Of a stretch of 64,000 nucleotides of DNA, positions 52,063 through 62,082 are shown piece by piece. Where the stretch lies: contig CASEHS010000002.1 of the NCBI GenBank assembly GCA_949287815.1, positions 1-64,000 of the forward strand, read 5' to 3'. A program made the translations under genes and the position numbers. The DNA comes from an uncultured Bacillota bacterium (GTDB lineage: Bacteria; Bacillota; Clostridia; Christensenellales; Borkfalkiaceae). The notes beneath the pieces are model-generated. The model worked only from the letters and a program-made list of their open reading frames with translations. It did not search any database and was not told the origin of the DNA. Every line of letters begins with the position of its first letter. The first letter of the stretch is position 1.

Positions 52063-52720
52063 ATGTTTTCGGATTGCCGATTATACAAAACATATCTTTC
52101 TTATACACACTTATTTCTTTATATCGATTACGAAAAATTCTATTTCAATTTCAGAACGGGCGACTACCCCACATACCATAATCACCATGGTTCGTGGGAG
52201 TTTATGTATATAACGTCGGGCGAATATACGCATACGATCAACAAGCAAACACGTATTTTAAAACCGCACACTTTGTGCGCTTTGCGCCCGGATGACGAAC
52301 ATTCTACACATCAGAACCTCCCGGATTCTACTTATATCACCTGCCACATAGGTATAGAACAATTCACCGTTTTATGAATTTTTTAAGCCGTGACATATTG
52401 AACAGGTTATTCGCCCCCGATATAATCGAATTTCAGGTATCGCCCGGTAGAGATAAACATATAAACGAAATAAAAACCGAATATCTTTCATCGTCGGATT
52501 TCGATTATAAACTGACCTGCGACGTCTTTTTGGTTACTTTTGCCGAATGCCTTATTAACCAAGTAAGCAAAGAAACAAACTACCCGCACTATTCGGGTGG
52601 ATTTCGGACTTTTATTCAACTTTTGACAAAGCCCGAAAATCTTGCGTTTCCGCTACGCGACCTCATATCGCAAACCAACTATTCTTATTCGCACTTTTTT
52701 CTGTTATGTTTATCGGATTA
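52063..52720 (+). pseudogene. AraC-family regulator pseudogene
   Basis: The reading from about 52063 gives a cupin sensor (YHNHHGSWEFMYITSGEY) and stops at 52377. The rest of the protein continues one base out of frame, starting ATG at 52374, as if one T was lost in the TTTT run there. The second part reaches only the first helix-turn-helix (LRDLISQTNYSYSHF) and then runs into the 3' end of the convergent gene at 52718, so the second HTH is missing. The start codon is uncertain. It lies divergent to the GH1 operon, which it probably once controlled. Confidence 0.7.
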
Positions 52721-54214
52721 TATTGCAGCAATGAACACGAGCGAGATATACTCTTTTGTATATCTGCCGTTTACGCTTGCTTCTATAAGAATTTCATTCA
52801 GCGCGTCGATTTCTTCACCCGCTTTGATTTTTATTTTGACTTCGTCGGACACGCAATCGAGCGTAAACGGCGTCCAGTGCGGCACAAAAACGTCGAACGA
52901 CGATTTATCCGACGTAAAGCCGTCGGGCAGCCAAAGTTTAAATCTTGCCGTATGCGGAAGATTGCCGTACGCTTTTACGTTGTTTATAACTTTAAGCGAT
53001 ACCGTCTTTTCCTCGTTCGGCGTGATTTTTAAACCGCTTTCGTAAGTTAAAACAACCGTAATACAGCCGATTTTTTTAGAAAACGCGTTTTCTTTAAGCG
53101 AAAAAAGTGAGGCGCGCATGCCGTCGGTTTCTTCCGCTTTTCCGTAGGGTAAAGGCAATTTGGCTTTTTCGTCTGAAGAAAGCTCGGTTTTATCGCATAA
53201 TTCCACGCTCAAAGCGTTAGTAGAATTAAGTCGCAAAACGGCGGGCGCGAGCGAACAAACTCTTTCGGTTAACTCCTTGCAGGATTTTACCGACGGAAAA
53301 GCAATGCACGGGTTTATAGTGCCTGTAACTATTTTGTCACCGATATATTCGCACCAGTCTTTGGGCAACCCTTTTTCGCCGTAAATAATGCCCATTATCG
53401 AGCCGATTGTACCTGCCGTGCAGTCGGTATCGTCACCGCAGTTAAGCGCGGTAAGCATGGACTTTTTAAAATCACCCTCGCCGTAAAGCAAGCCGATTAC
53501 TACAAAACCTACGTTGGATGGAGCCTGAAACCAACCGTCGCCGATATCCGCGTTTGCTTTTTGAACGATATTTCTTGTTTCTATAGCCGTTTTACCCTCG
53601 TTAAAACACTTTATTACAAGACGGACGGTCTGAGCCATCCGGCAGTTTTCGGGAATTTTTGACAAACCTATTTCAATAAGTTCGTTTACGTCGGAAACGA
53701 CAAACGCCGCGCTTTCGATTGCGGCGACGAACGCAGCAGCATAAGTGCCCTCGCCTGAACCGTGATCGACTTTTGCGTCCTCCATGGCAAAACGAACGGC
53801 AAGATCGGGATAACCGGGCGCAAGAGTCGCCCAGATTTCCGTACGAATCCATGCGCCGTTGGAATGTTTCCAGGCGTTATCGAAATCGCCGCAAAGAGGC
53901 GGAATAATGCCTCTTAACATATTTTCGTGCGCAATACCGTATTCGTTCCAGTATCCGCTTATAAACGACAGCCAATACTCGCCGAGCACCTCGGCTGTAA
54001 TGTTTTTTGCCCCCTCGGATTCGACCGCATGCAGCCATACAAGCTGCAGATCGAGATCGTCGTTAGGCAGAGCTTCGCCCGGCTTAGTGGTAAAACCCGT
54101 TACGTTTAAAATTTCTCGCTTGCCCTCGTAAGGACCGCCTATCGTGCCGCCTATGTTTTTACCCGTCCAACAGGCATAGACCTTGCTTTTGTATTCTTCA
54201 AAGTTCAGTTTCAT
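52718..54214 (-). CDS. ADP-ribosylglycohydrolase-fold protein with C-terminal extension
   Basis: A 498-residue protein. Residues 1-330 are the all-helical ARH domain: GTIGGPYEG at the front, metal-binding NDDLDLQLVW (about 51-60) and GDDTDCTAGTIGS (about 285). Family members remove ADP-ribose or N-linked groups, and in carbohydrate clusters they may act on sugars. Residues about 335-498 form a beta-rich, Ig-like tail without a known match. It has no signal peptide, so it is cytosolic. It is convergent with the AraC remnant and upstream of it. Confidence 0.82.
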   Translation of the reverse strand: MKLNFEEYKSKVYACWTGKNIGGTIGGPYEGKREILNVTGFTTKPGEALPNDDLDLQLVWLHAVESEGAKNITAEVLGEYWLSFISGYWNEYGIAHENMLRGIIPPLCGDFDNAWKHSNGAWIRTEIWATLAPGYPDLAVRFAMEDAKVDHGSGEGTYAAAFVAAIESAAFVVSDVNELIEIGLSKIPENCRMAQTVRLVIKCFNEGKTAIETRNIVQKANADIGDGWFQAPSNVGFVVIGLLYGEGDFKKSMLTALNCGDDTDCTAGTIGSIMGIIYGEKGLPKDWCEYIGDKIVTGTINPCIAFPSVKSCKELTERVCSLAPAVLRLNSTNALSVELCDKTELSSDEKAKLPLPYGKAEETDGMRASLFSLKENAFSKKIGCITVVLTYESGLKITPNEEKTVSLKVINNVKAYGNLPHTARFKLWLPDGFTSDKSSFDVFVPHWTPFTLDCVSDEVKIKIKAGEEIDALNEILIEASVNGRYTKEYISLVFIAAI

Positions 54215-54247
54215 AATAAAAGATTTAATAAAAGTTTTTAATAGACT

Positions 54248-54289
54248 GTTGCCGTCGCCGGTGTTCGTTCGGCAACGGCAACGCTTTTT
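54248..54289. terminator. hairpin between the surface-protein genes and the ARH gene
   Basis: GTTGCCGT pairs with ACGGCAAC with extra CGCC/GGC pairing inside. The T-run (CTTTTTG) is on the plus strand, though both neighbours are on the minus strand, so the working direction is unclear. Confidence 0.45.
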
Positions 54290-54328
54290 GTTTTGTTAGT
54301 GATGACGAATGGAATCCCTACTGTATAA

Positions 54329-56707
54329 TTATGCTTCGACGGTTGTATCCGCAGTTATAACGGTTACGCCTTCCAATTCACACAACATTGTTTCGTCGCT
54401 CATGGTATCGCCGTTATATCCTAACATAGTAAACGATTTTACTTTGACTTCAACATCAGTGTAAGTGTTATTAGATATGTTACGACCGAAAACAGAGTAG
54501 ACATCATATTCGCTTGCATCTATCTTTATGTTGGTCAGCTTGCTTTCTTGCATAAATCTTCCGGCAAAAAACCCCGTACTTTCAGGATCTATTGCAGGCT
54601 TCGTATATATTACGTTGCTAAGGGTAACGTCGGTTATTTCAGCTCCGCGTACCGTACCGCCGAACAATCCGCCGTTATAATGTCCGTTATATTTGAAGTT
54701 ATCAAACTTAACGTTTTTAATAACAGCGCCTTTGCCGACATGTCCGAACATACCGTTTGTACTAACCATAAAACCGGATATCGTGTGACCGAGACCGTCG
54801 AACGTGCCGCGGAAACCGAAATTTGCCTCCCAATTATGTACAGTATCATTGTACTTCAAACTTACCATCATAGTCTTTTTCCATTCTGCGTTTATATCGT
54901 CGCCAAGAACATAATAACCGTAAATCGAAGTATTGTTATCGATATTAGTCTGAGTTACTTTTACAACGTCGAGATCGGCTACCGTGCGAATAATTTTTGT
55001 TGCCAGAAGAACGTTCACGTTGAACGAATAGTACACGCCGTCTTTATCTGTAGTGGCGACAAATGTAAGATTGCCTGTGTCGGTCATTTCGCTGAAATCT
55101 ACGGCAAGTTTACCGCTGTTTAACGCGCCGTTTCCGAGTATTACGCCGTTATAGGTTACTGTTGCATTTTCGCCGACATAATCGCTTGCGAACGAAAGAT
55201 CGAGTTCGGTGGTTTCTAAATCGGCAAGGATTGTTCCATGGTCGACTTCAACCGTTTTTGTAAGTCTTTCGACGGTTACGTTGATAGTTACGTGCGCTTT
55301 TTTGCCATCCGCGGCGGTATAAGTACCTGTTAAAACGGCTTCGCCTATAGCGAGAGCTTTAACGGTATATTCGTCACTGCCCGCAATTTCAACAATACCT
55401 TCGGTCGATTGAGTCCAAGCCATAACGGCATTTTCGGTAACGGTTGTTCCGAGCGTTACTTTGAACGAGAACGTTACTTTGTTGGGTTTGCCCTCGTCTT
55501 CCGCGGTGTAAAGTTTAAGCGAGTAACCGCTTTCGGTTTTTTCAAGTACTTCTGCGCTCGTATCGAAAACAAATCTTTCGGCAGAGCCGCATGCGCAAGC
55601 GCGGTAATCGTTATCGTTTGCGTCGGTAGTCCATGTGTAAGCGTGGTTTACGGTAAGTGTTGCGGGATTACTTTCGGCTGCGGCATAATTGTTGTTGCCT
55701 GCCGTGTAAGCCTTAACATAATAAGTACCTGCAACAAGACCGTCGGCGGGAATATCTATATATTCGCCGTCAGCCGCGGTTGCGTATTTATAAGTAACGA
55801 CCGTACCCGCAGTTGCGGTTGCGTTAAGAACTATATTCTGTTTACAAGTAACGGCATCGATCACGAAATCGTTTATCGCGTTGTCGCCCTTTGTCATTTC
55901 AAATTCGGCAATAGCGGAAGCTCCCTTATAATCGTCGTCTTCGGCAACGGTTGCTTTTACGAAATATGCGCCTGCGCGTTTTTCGATAGCTTCCCATGCA
56001 ACGTATTCGCCGTCGGAAGTGAGAGCGTAAGTATAAACTATCTCTGCGCCATCCGGAATATGAGTTGCATTAGCGGTTACAACAGGCGTTACGTTTTCGC
56101 CGTATTTAACATCTTCGGCGGAAACGGTAACGGCGTTTTCATTCTTTGCTTTTGTAATTTCAAAAGAAATTACGGCTTCCGCGCCGTCATAGTTTTTGGT
56201 CGCTTCTACATACGCCTTTACAAAGTAAGTACCCGCCGCCGTTGGAACGTTTTCGGTATAAGTGCCGTTTTGTTCAGTAGCGTAAGCAAATTTTACTTCG
56301 CCGAATTCCGCATTTGCCGTAGGTACGTTTGCGGTTTCACCTTCTCTCCATCCATCAAGCGTAAGCTCGCTTACCGAGTTTGTCGCCTTTGTAATGACAA
56401 ATTTAAGCGTAAGCATAGTTGCGTCGGCTTCGTCCGGTGTTTTCCATTCGTAAGCGTTTTCGTCGGTGAGTTTTAACACGACGTTATATTCGCCTGCGTT
56501 TACGCCGCCGTTATTTTCGATAACGGTGTAAGCGTCGCTTGCTTCAACGGTCGCCACCTGCTTTTCGCCGTTATAAACTTTTGAATTTATAACGGGTGCG
56601 TTGACCACGGTTTTGGCAGATTCACCGTCTTCAGAGCCGCATGCCATAACGGCGCATGCAGCGAAAACGATGCAAAGAACCGCCAGCAGTGCTTTGAGTT
56701 TTTTCAT
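54329..56707 (-). CDS. surface lipoprotein with MBG/Ig-like repeats and GLUG end (copy 1)
   Basis: A 792-residue secreted protein. Residues 1-22 are a lipoprotein signal with Cys23 in VMACG. Four or more repeats of about 75 residues follow (about 36-350), each with a Gly-x-Tyr-x-Val-x-x strand and a LxFxI end, of the MBG/Ig-like kind. Residues about 350-500 are another beta domain. The last 270 residues hold a shared module with VGENATVTYNGVILGNG and a GLUG-like FDGLGHTISGF end. It would be an extracellular binding or adhesion protein. It is paralogous in its C-terminal part to the next gene, and no enzyme motif is seen. Confidence 0.8.
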   Translation of the reverse strand: MKKLKALLAVLCIVFAACAVMACGSEDGESAKTVVNAPVINSKVYNGEKQVATVEASDAYTVIENNGGVNAGEYNVVLKLTDENAYEWKTPDEADATMLTLKFVITKATNSVSELTLDGWREGETANVPTANAEFGEVKFAYATEQNGTYTENVPTAAGTYFVKAYVEATKNYDGAEAVISFEITKAKNENAVTVSAEDVKYGENVTPVVTANATHIPDGAEIVYTYALTSDGEYVAWEAIEKRAGAYFVKATVAEDDDYKGASAIAEFEMTKGDNAINDFVIDAVTCKQNIVLNATATAGTVVTYKYATAADGEYIDIPADGLVAGTYYVKAYTAGNNNYAAAESNPATLTVNHAYTWTTDANDNDYRACACGSAERFVFDTSAEVLEKTESGYSLKLYTAEDEGKPNKVTFSFKVTLGTTVTENAVMAWTQSTEGIVEIAGSDEYTVKALAIGEAVLTGTYTAADGKKAHVTINVTVERLTKTVEVDHGTILADLETTELDLSFASDYVGENATVTYNGVILGNGALNSGKLAVDFSEMTDTGNLTFVATTDKDGVYYSFNVNVLLATKIIRTVADLDVVKVTQTNIDNNTSIYGYYVLGDDINAEWKKTMMVSLKYNDTVHNWEANFGFRGTFDGLGHTISGFMVSTNGMFGHVGKGAVIKNVKFDNFKYNGHYNGGLFGGTVRGAEITDVTLSNVIYTKPAIDPESTGFFAGRFMQESKLTNIKIDASEYDVYSVFGRNISNNTYTDVEVKVKSFTMLGYNGDTMSDETMLCELEGVTVITADTTVEA

Positions 56708-56788
56708 ATTTTTCCCTCCAATTTTTCGATAACTTTGTTATCTTATATTACAACGCAAAATGCGTCTGAACCTTTTGTTCGCTTTGCC

Positions 56789-59700
56789 TTATGCAACGAC
56801 GACGTTCACTCCTGCGGGAGCAATCGCTTTATTACTGCTGTTTACGTCTTTACCTTGATATGCAAACATTGTGTACGATTTTACTTTGATTTCGACTCCG
56901 CTGTAGGTGTTGTCTGCTTTATCTCCCACCTCATATCCGAATAACGAATAAACAGTACATTCGCTTGCGTCGATTTTCACGTCTTTCATAATAGCGCCGT
57001 CTGTATATCTCGACGCTAAAAGTCCTCTGTCAAACGTCGTTCCCGCAAAACCGATTACACCTATAGTTACATTGTTTATTTCGGCACCTATTATTGTTCT
57101 TGCAAGCACTGCGGAAAGATAGTCGTTATTACAGCTTACGTTTGCAAAATTAACGTCTTTTATTATTGCACCATTTCCTATATGACCGAACAAGCCGTTT
57201 TTGCCCGCAGTAAAATTGGATATAGTATGATTTCGACCGTCAAAAACACCTCTGAATCCGAAACCGCCTTCCCAAAAATTGAGTGGAACCGTTTCTTGCG
57301 AAAGTTTTGCATTTTTCATATCTATATCGTCGCCGAGAACGTAATAACCGTAAATCGACTCGCTAATCGTTTTAATTTTAAGAACGTCGAGATCTTCCGC
57401 ATTGCGGATTATCTTTGTTGCAAGTAAAACGTTGTAATCGAACGTGTAATACACACCGTCCTTCTTCGATACGACTTCAAACGTAAGTTCGCCCGTTGCA
57501 CCCGCTTTTGTTAAATCTACAGTAAGTTTGCCGTTGTTTACAGCGCCGTTTCCGAGTATTACGCCGTTATAAGTTACGGTCGCATTTTCACCGACGTAAA
57601 CGCTTGCGAACGAAAGATCGATTTCGCTTGCGGTCGTTTCGACAATTTGTCTTTCACGCGATACGGTTACGTCACGCGAATCGGCTATTTCGATTTCAAC
57701 GGTTACACTCGAATCATTCAGATAGGAAATCGCATTTATCGTAATACTGCCGGCGCCGGCATCTTGCGGTACGCTGATTACGCCGTTTTCAAGCGTGATG
57801 CCGCCAAAAAGATTTTCGGCTGTAATGTCTGCGTAACGAGTATTTACCTTAACAATCGAACTGCCGCCTAAAGCAATCATTTCGGCAATCTGAACGAATT
57901 CTATCTTCTGATCCAGGTCGATAGTTTCGATTGCGTGTTTAACAAACGGTATGCCGTTTATATCCGACCATATGTCTTCATCGAACTCGCTTATTACGCT
58001 CTTTAACGGAACAGAAGTCGAAAAATCGCTATAAGACGTAGCGGTATAAGACGAACCGCTTTCGGTCAAGATTTTATCTGCGCGGGCATGGTCGCATGCA
58101 ACAACGAGATTTTCTACGTTTTTGGCTCTTGTTCCCAAAACTACGTTTGCAAGATCGGATCTGTCTTTATTGGTAACGTAAGCGATATCCGCGCCTATTG
58201 CGTCCACGAAACAGTTCCTGACCTTTGCAGAATCCGAAGCCCCGCACGAGAAAAACGCGCCCATGGTTCTGGGATCGCCGTTTGTGCTGAACAAATCCCT
58301 GTTTTCGTTGCCTACGCCTAATTTTGCGAAAGTTATATTGACGTTTTCTATAAGTCCGCCGCCGAAAGAACAGATAAACCCGTTATTTTCCTCTACACCG
58401 GCGTTTGTGAACGAAACGTTTTTGATAACGGCGTTGTTACCCGTAAATCCGAAGATACCGCCGCTTTCTCTGCCGCTCATAGCCGCTTTGACGGTAATTC
58501 CGTTTACGTTATAGCCGCGCCCGTCGAATACGCCCCTGAAGCCGTACTTTGACGGATCGTTCCAGCCTGCGCCGCCGAGTTTTTTGTTTATCGTATATAT
58601 TTCGCCGCTGTCTGTAAGAGAAACAAAACCTGCGTTATATTCAATATTTCCGTTGAGCACAAAATAACCGTCAAGCACGCCCGTGTTGCTTATGTCGCCG
58701 TTCGCGCGGGCAAGACTGCGCATCTGATCGAATTCCGCTTTGTTGCTTATTATAAGCGTGTAAATATCCGCTGTAAACGTGTATTCAACGTCGGCGGTAG
58801 ACAAAATCATCTCTCTTGCGCCGAGTTTATCAGCCGTTTTGGGAAGTTTATCCTTGTTGAGAACGATGTTCTTGCCCGACACGGAAGAATAAACGTTTAC
58901 TCCGTCTAACGTAAGCGACAAAACGTTTTCGTTAAACGAGTCGGGAAGCGTTACAGGCTTTAAATCTTCGACCTCGATTTCCGGACGGATATCAAGCGTT
59001 TTAACTGCCTTTTCGACGATAACTTTTATGGAAACGGTAATGTTTTTGCCATTCGGCGTGCGGTAAGCGCCGATAATGTCGGTCGTACCGGCGGAAACCT
59101 TTTTAACGGTATAATTTCCGTTCGCCCCCGTAATTTCGGCAATGTCGGGATCGTACCGTTCGGAATCGAGATCCCAATCGATAACCGCATTTTCAACTAC
59201 GCTACTACCCTGATATGCCGTAAAACTTAAAGGCATTTCGGTTTGTCCCGCTTCGGCTATGGTGAATAATTTCAATTCGTAGCCGTCGTCGCTGACCGTG
59301 ATTCCTCCGTCGGGCACAACGGTCGCTATCGGCTCTACGACCTTTACGGACACGCTCTTATTTACGTAAATTCCGTTAAAAGTTGCCGAAACGTAATAGA
59401 CCGCCTCGCCGAGAGTTTTCGCAACAAAAGTAACCGTTCCGTTGCCCTTTACCACGTCGCAAACCTGTTCGTAACCGTCTGCTAACGACCATTCGATTTT
59501 AGTCCTTTCGGTTACGTCCTCGCCCCTGAATAAAACGCTGATTTTGCCGACGTAACTGTTTCCGCTTTCGACGGTGATTTTATCGGCTGTTTTTATAACG
59601 GGTGCGTAAACGCTGTCGGTTACGGTAAGCGCGCAAGTCGCCATAGCCTTGCCCGACATTGCGATAATGTTGCACTTGCCGCTTTTTACACCGAGCACAA

Positions 59701-59980
59701 GACCGTCTTGGTCTACCGTGGCAACTGAGCCGTCGCTCGTGCTCCACTTTACGGTTTCGTCGCCGTTTTCTACGGTGGCGGAAAGTTTTATGGTTTCAAA
59801 CTCGGCAATCGTCGCTGTTTCAGCCGAGATTTTCACTATGGTTTTATCTTCTCCGCCCGAGGGCAAATCGCCCGAGTTATCGTTGTTTTTGGTGCAACCG
59901 ATAAGCAAAGTTGCCGATGCTACGGCAAGCGATATTACCGCGATTAAAGAAACGGCAATTTTCAATAATTTGTTTTTCAT
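56789..59980 (-). CDS. surface lipoprotein with Ig-like domains and GLUG regions (copy 2)
   Basis: A 1063-residue lipoprotein; the signal ends at LLIGC (Cys29). A BIG2-type Ig domain (about 46-125, ATIAEFETIKLSATVENG) is followed by further beta domains, a first GLUG-like region around FDGRGYNVNGITV (about 500) and a second at the end with FDGRNHTISNFT. The C-terminal 270 residues match the lipoprotein gene downstream. It would work outside the membrane as a glycan- or protein-binding factor. The ribosome binding site is a run of nine G just after the stop of the DUF4838 gene, seven bases before the ATG. Confidence 0.82.
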   Translation of the reverse strand: MKNKLLKIAVSLIAVISLAVASATLLIGCTKNNDNSGDLPSGGEDKTIVKISAETATIAEFETIKLSATVENGDETVKWSTSDGSVATVDQDGLVLGVKSGKCNIIAMSGKAMATCALTVTDSVYAPVIKTADKITVESGNSYVGKISVLFRGEDVTERTKIEWSLADGYEQVCDVVKGNGTVTFVAKTLGEAVYYVSATFNGIYVNKSVSVKVVEPIATVVPDGGITVSDDGYELKLFTIAEAGQTEMPLSFTAYQGSSVVENAVIDWDLDSERYDPDIAEITGANGNYTVKKVSAGTTDIIGAYRTPNGKNITVSIKVIVEKAVKTLDIRPEIEVEDLKPVTLPDSFNENVLSLTLDGVNVYSSVSGKNIVLNKDKLPKTADKLGAREMILSTADVEYTFTADIYTLIISNKAEFDQMRSLARANGDISNTGVLDGYFVLNGNIEYNAGFVSLTDSGEIYTINKKLGGAGWNDPSKYGFRGVFDGRGYNVNGITVKAAMSGRESGGIFGFTGNNAVIKNVSFTNAGVEENNGFICSFGGGLIENVNITFAKLGVGNENRDLFSTNGDPRTMGAFFSCGASDSAKVRNCFVDAIGADIAYVTNKDRSDLANVVLGTRAKNVENLVVACDHARADKILTESGSSYTATSYSDFSTSVPLKSVISEFDEDIWSDINGIPFVKHAIETIDLDQKIEFVQIAEMIALGGSSIVKVNTRYADITAENLFGGITLENGVISVPQDAGAGSITINAISYLNDSSVTVEIEIADSRDVTVSRERQIVETTASEIDLSFASVYVGENATVTYNGVILGNGAVNNGKLTVDLTKAGATGELTFEVVSKKDGVYYTFDYNVLLATKIIRNAEDLDVLKIKTISESIYGYYVLGDDIDMKNAKLSQETVPLNFWEGGFGFRGVFDGRNHTISNFTAGKNGLFGHIGNGAIIKDVNFANVSCNNDYLSAVLARTIIGAEINNVTIGVIGFAGTTFDRGLLASRYTDGAIMKDVKIDASECTVYSLFGYEVGDKADNTYSGVEIKVKSYTMFAYQGKDVNSSNKAIAPAGVNVVVA

Positions 59981-59987
59981 AATCGTT

Positions 59988-59996
59988 CCCCCCCCC
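59988..59996 (-). promoter_or_regulatory. G9 homopolymer acting as ribosome binding site
   Basis: Nine C on the plus strand, read as G9 on the minus strand, fill the gap between the stop codon of the DUF4838 gene and the ATG of the 1063-residue lipoprotein. A change in the run would alter ribosome binding strength or spacing without touching the coding frame. It is the longest G/C homopolymer I noticed in the window. Confidence 0.55.
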
Positions 59997-62072
59997 TTAG
60001 TCCAGATTCCAACCGGAAGTAACGTCGGAAATTACATAGTGTTCCTGATGCGTGGTGTTGCCCAGATCCTCAAAATCTTTAAGGAACGATTTACGCATTT
60101 CTTTTATTTGACTTGGGCTGAACGATTTATCGTATTTGGTACATAAAACGTATCTCGGGAACAAAGATTCGATTAAAATATGCTTGGATAAAGCTTCGTA
60201 TAATTCGGCGTCGGTTTCCTTATATTTTAAAATCTCGTTTTGAGCAACTTCGAAAGAGTTAAGCCAACCCGTTACAAGCGCTTCGGGCCATACTCGGTTA
60301 TCTGACAAGCCGTAAGAGTGAACTCGACCGCCGGTGATGTTTTCGTTGATGGTTAAGTTAACCTGTACTTCGTTGAAGTATTTACGCATGATGGGCGCGG
60401 CTTCTCTGAAATAGTACTTGAAGAATTTATCAACAAGTTCGTTATAATCGGAGTTCACGTCGAACATGCCCTTTGAGTTGATATAGTCGCGCAGTTTGGC
60501 AAAGCCGGGGTTATTCATGTTTTCCCACGTGCCCTCGGGGTAAATGTAGTTACCGCCGAATTCCTTGAAGTATTTGAAGTTATCAAGCAATATGTGATAG
60601 TTGTTATACGGATACAAATATTGATAATAACTTATTTCATAAGACCAAATATAGAGGTTGGACGAACCGAGCCCTGCCCACGCTTCGATTGCCGAAGCGA
60701 ATTCCCTGTTTTCCTCTTCATAGAATGAATGTATCCAGTTTGCCTTGGACGCCGCGAATTCATATGCCACGCCGCGACCGCAAACGAGTTTTTCGGGCTG
60801 ACCGTTTTCGTCCAAAACCGCCGTTTTATTGCCTTGCTCGTCGAACGTGTAACGAGTTTCGGGAATACCCTTGCCTTTTTCGTCGAGAACGTACTCGCCG
60901 TTTTTGCGCTGAACGGGTGCTTGCAAAGCTTCCTGATAAACAAGAACTATAAGATTGAAAATTCTGCCGGGTTCGTTAGCGTCGATATATGCGTTAACCT
61001 TTTTTGCAAGGTCGTTCGCAAACGAAATCATAGCCCCGCCCAAAGTTCCGTAGTAATCGTAACTTGCGTTACATGCGGCGCATGTGCATCTCCACGTCAT
61101 ATTTTCATCCATAACGTCATTCTGCGATATACGCATATTCACAACGTCGGGTTTATTCTTTAAAATTTCGATGATTTGATCAGCCATGTGGTTTAAAAGA
61201 GCTTCGTATTCCTCTTTATCTCCATGAGCGGTAAAGCACGGCTGACCTATGCGGACGCGTTCCAAACCGCCGCCGACAGCCTCTCTTTGAACGATAGCGC
61301 CTTCGGAAAACCACTTGCTGTGATTTTCTACGTCTTCCTGCGTAAAGAAATCGTAAAGGTTGTGAACATTGCCGGTTTCGGTCTGAAGCATTCCCGATTT
61401 TTGCGTGAAACCCATGCCGTATTTGGCATCGCCCTTCATTTCGTTACTGTTGATACGGAATTCGTAATCGGGGCGTTCGGTTATTTCGATTGCGGGCAAA
61501 ACGTCGCCCGCTTTTTCGTAAATAACGCAGTCGCCCGACATCATATCGTAACCGACGAGCGCGCGTAGAAGCGCTATAGCCGCAAGTTGTGCGCCGTCTT
61601 CGCTTGTGAAATATACGAGTACGTCGTCGCCTACGGTTTTAATGTAGTAACCCTGATCGCCGAGAACCGAAGCCTCGGGAACGGTTACCGTCGATTTTAT
61701 GAGATCATTCAAACCGAAAACGATATATTTGCCCGCGGACAAATTACATTCTTCGGCAAATTCTAAGGGGAAATTTACACCCGTTGCCGCGCTTAAATGT
61801 TTGGAAACAAACTTTGAAGCAACGCTGTATTCGGATGCCGAAACAACCGTGTATTCGGTTCTTCCGTTTGCCGAAAGCGTGCCGACGGGGGCGTTATAAT
61901 TGACGTTTACGTCGTGCAGCGTGCCTTCTACTTTATGAGTTTTTTCGTCTGTAACCATCTTTACGTCGTCGCCGTCGACGGACGTATTATTGTTTTTACA
62001 AGCCGAAAAAGCCGAAAACATAAATATAACGGTTAACAAAAGAATAATTGCTTTGAATATGCTTTTTTTCAT
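59997..62072 (-). CDS. DUF4838 lipoprotein, probable glycan-acting surface enzyme
   Basis: A 691-residue secreted protein. The ATG at 62072 has AAGGTGG five bases upstream, preferred to a GTG three codons earlier. The signal ends at AFSACK (Cys24 by this start). A small alpha/beta domain like that in front of many GH families (about 70-200) is followed by the DUF4838 domain with CTCAACNASYDYYGT and a run of Tyr-rich segments such as ISYYQYLYPYNN. DUF4838 is found in polysaccharide loci and looks like a TIM-barrel hydrolase; the catalytic residues are not established. It is translated just upstream of copy 2. Confidence 0.8.
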   Translation of the reverse strand: MKKSIFKAIILLLTVIFMFSAFSACKNNNTSVDGDDVKMVTDEKTHKVEGTLHDVNVNYNAPVGTLSANGRTEYTVVSASEYSVASKFVSKHLSAATGVNFPLEFAEECNLSAGKYIVFGLNDLIKSTVTVPEASVLGDQGYYIKTVGDDVLVYFTSEDGAQLAAIALLRALVGYDMMSGDCVIYEKAGDVLPAIEITERPDYEFRINSNEMKGDAKYGMGFTQKSGMLQTETGNVHNLYDFFTQEDVENHSKWFSEGAIVQREAVGGGLERVRIGQPCFTAHGDKEEYEALLNHMADQIIEILKNKPDVVNMRISQNDVMDENMTWRCTCAACNASYDYYGTLGGAMISFANDLAKKVNAYIDANEPGRIFNLIVLVYQEALQAPVQRKNGEYVLDEKGKGIPETRYTFDEQGNKTAVLDENGQPEKLVCGRGVAYEFAASKANWIHSFYEEENREFASAIEAWAGLGSSNLYIWSYEISYYQYLYPYNNYHILLDNFKYFKEFGGNYIYPEGTWENMNNPGFAKLRDYINSKGMFDVNSDYNELVDKFFKYYFREAAPIMRKYFNEVQVNLTINENITGGRVHSYGLSDNRVWPEALVTGWLNSFEVAQNEILKYKETDAELYEALSKHILIESLFPRYVLCTKYDKSFSPSQIKEMRKSFLKDFEDLGNTTHQEHYVISDVTSGWNLD

Positions 62073-62082
62073 ATTTTCCACC

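Noticed and set aside
55409..56476. 355-codon Cys- and Phe-rich open frame on the plus strand
   Set aside because: It is antisense to the Ig-like lipoprotein; the odd composition follows from the repetitive coding strand.
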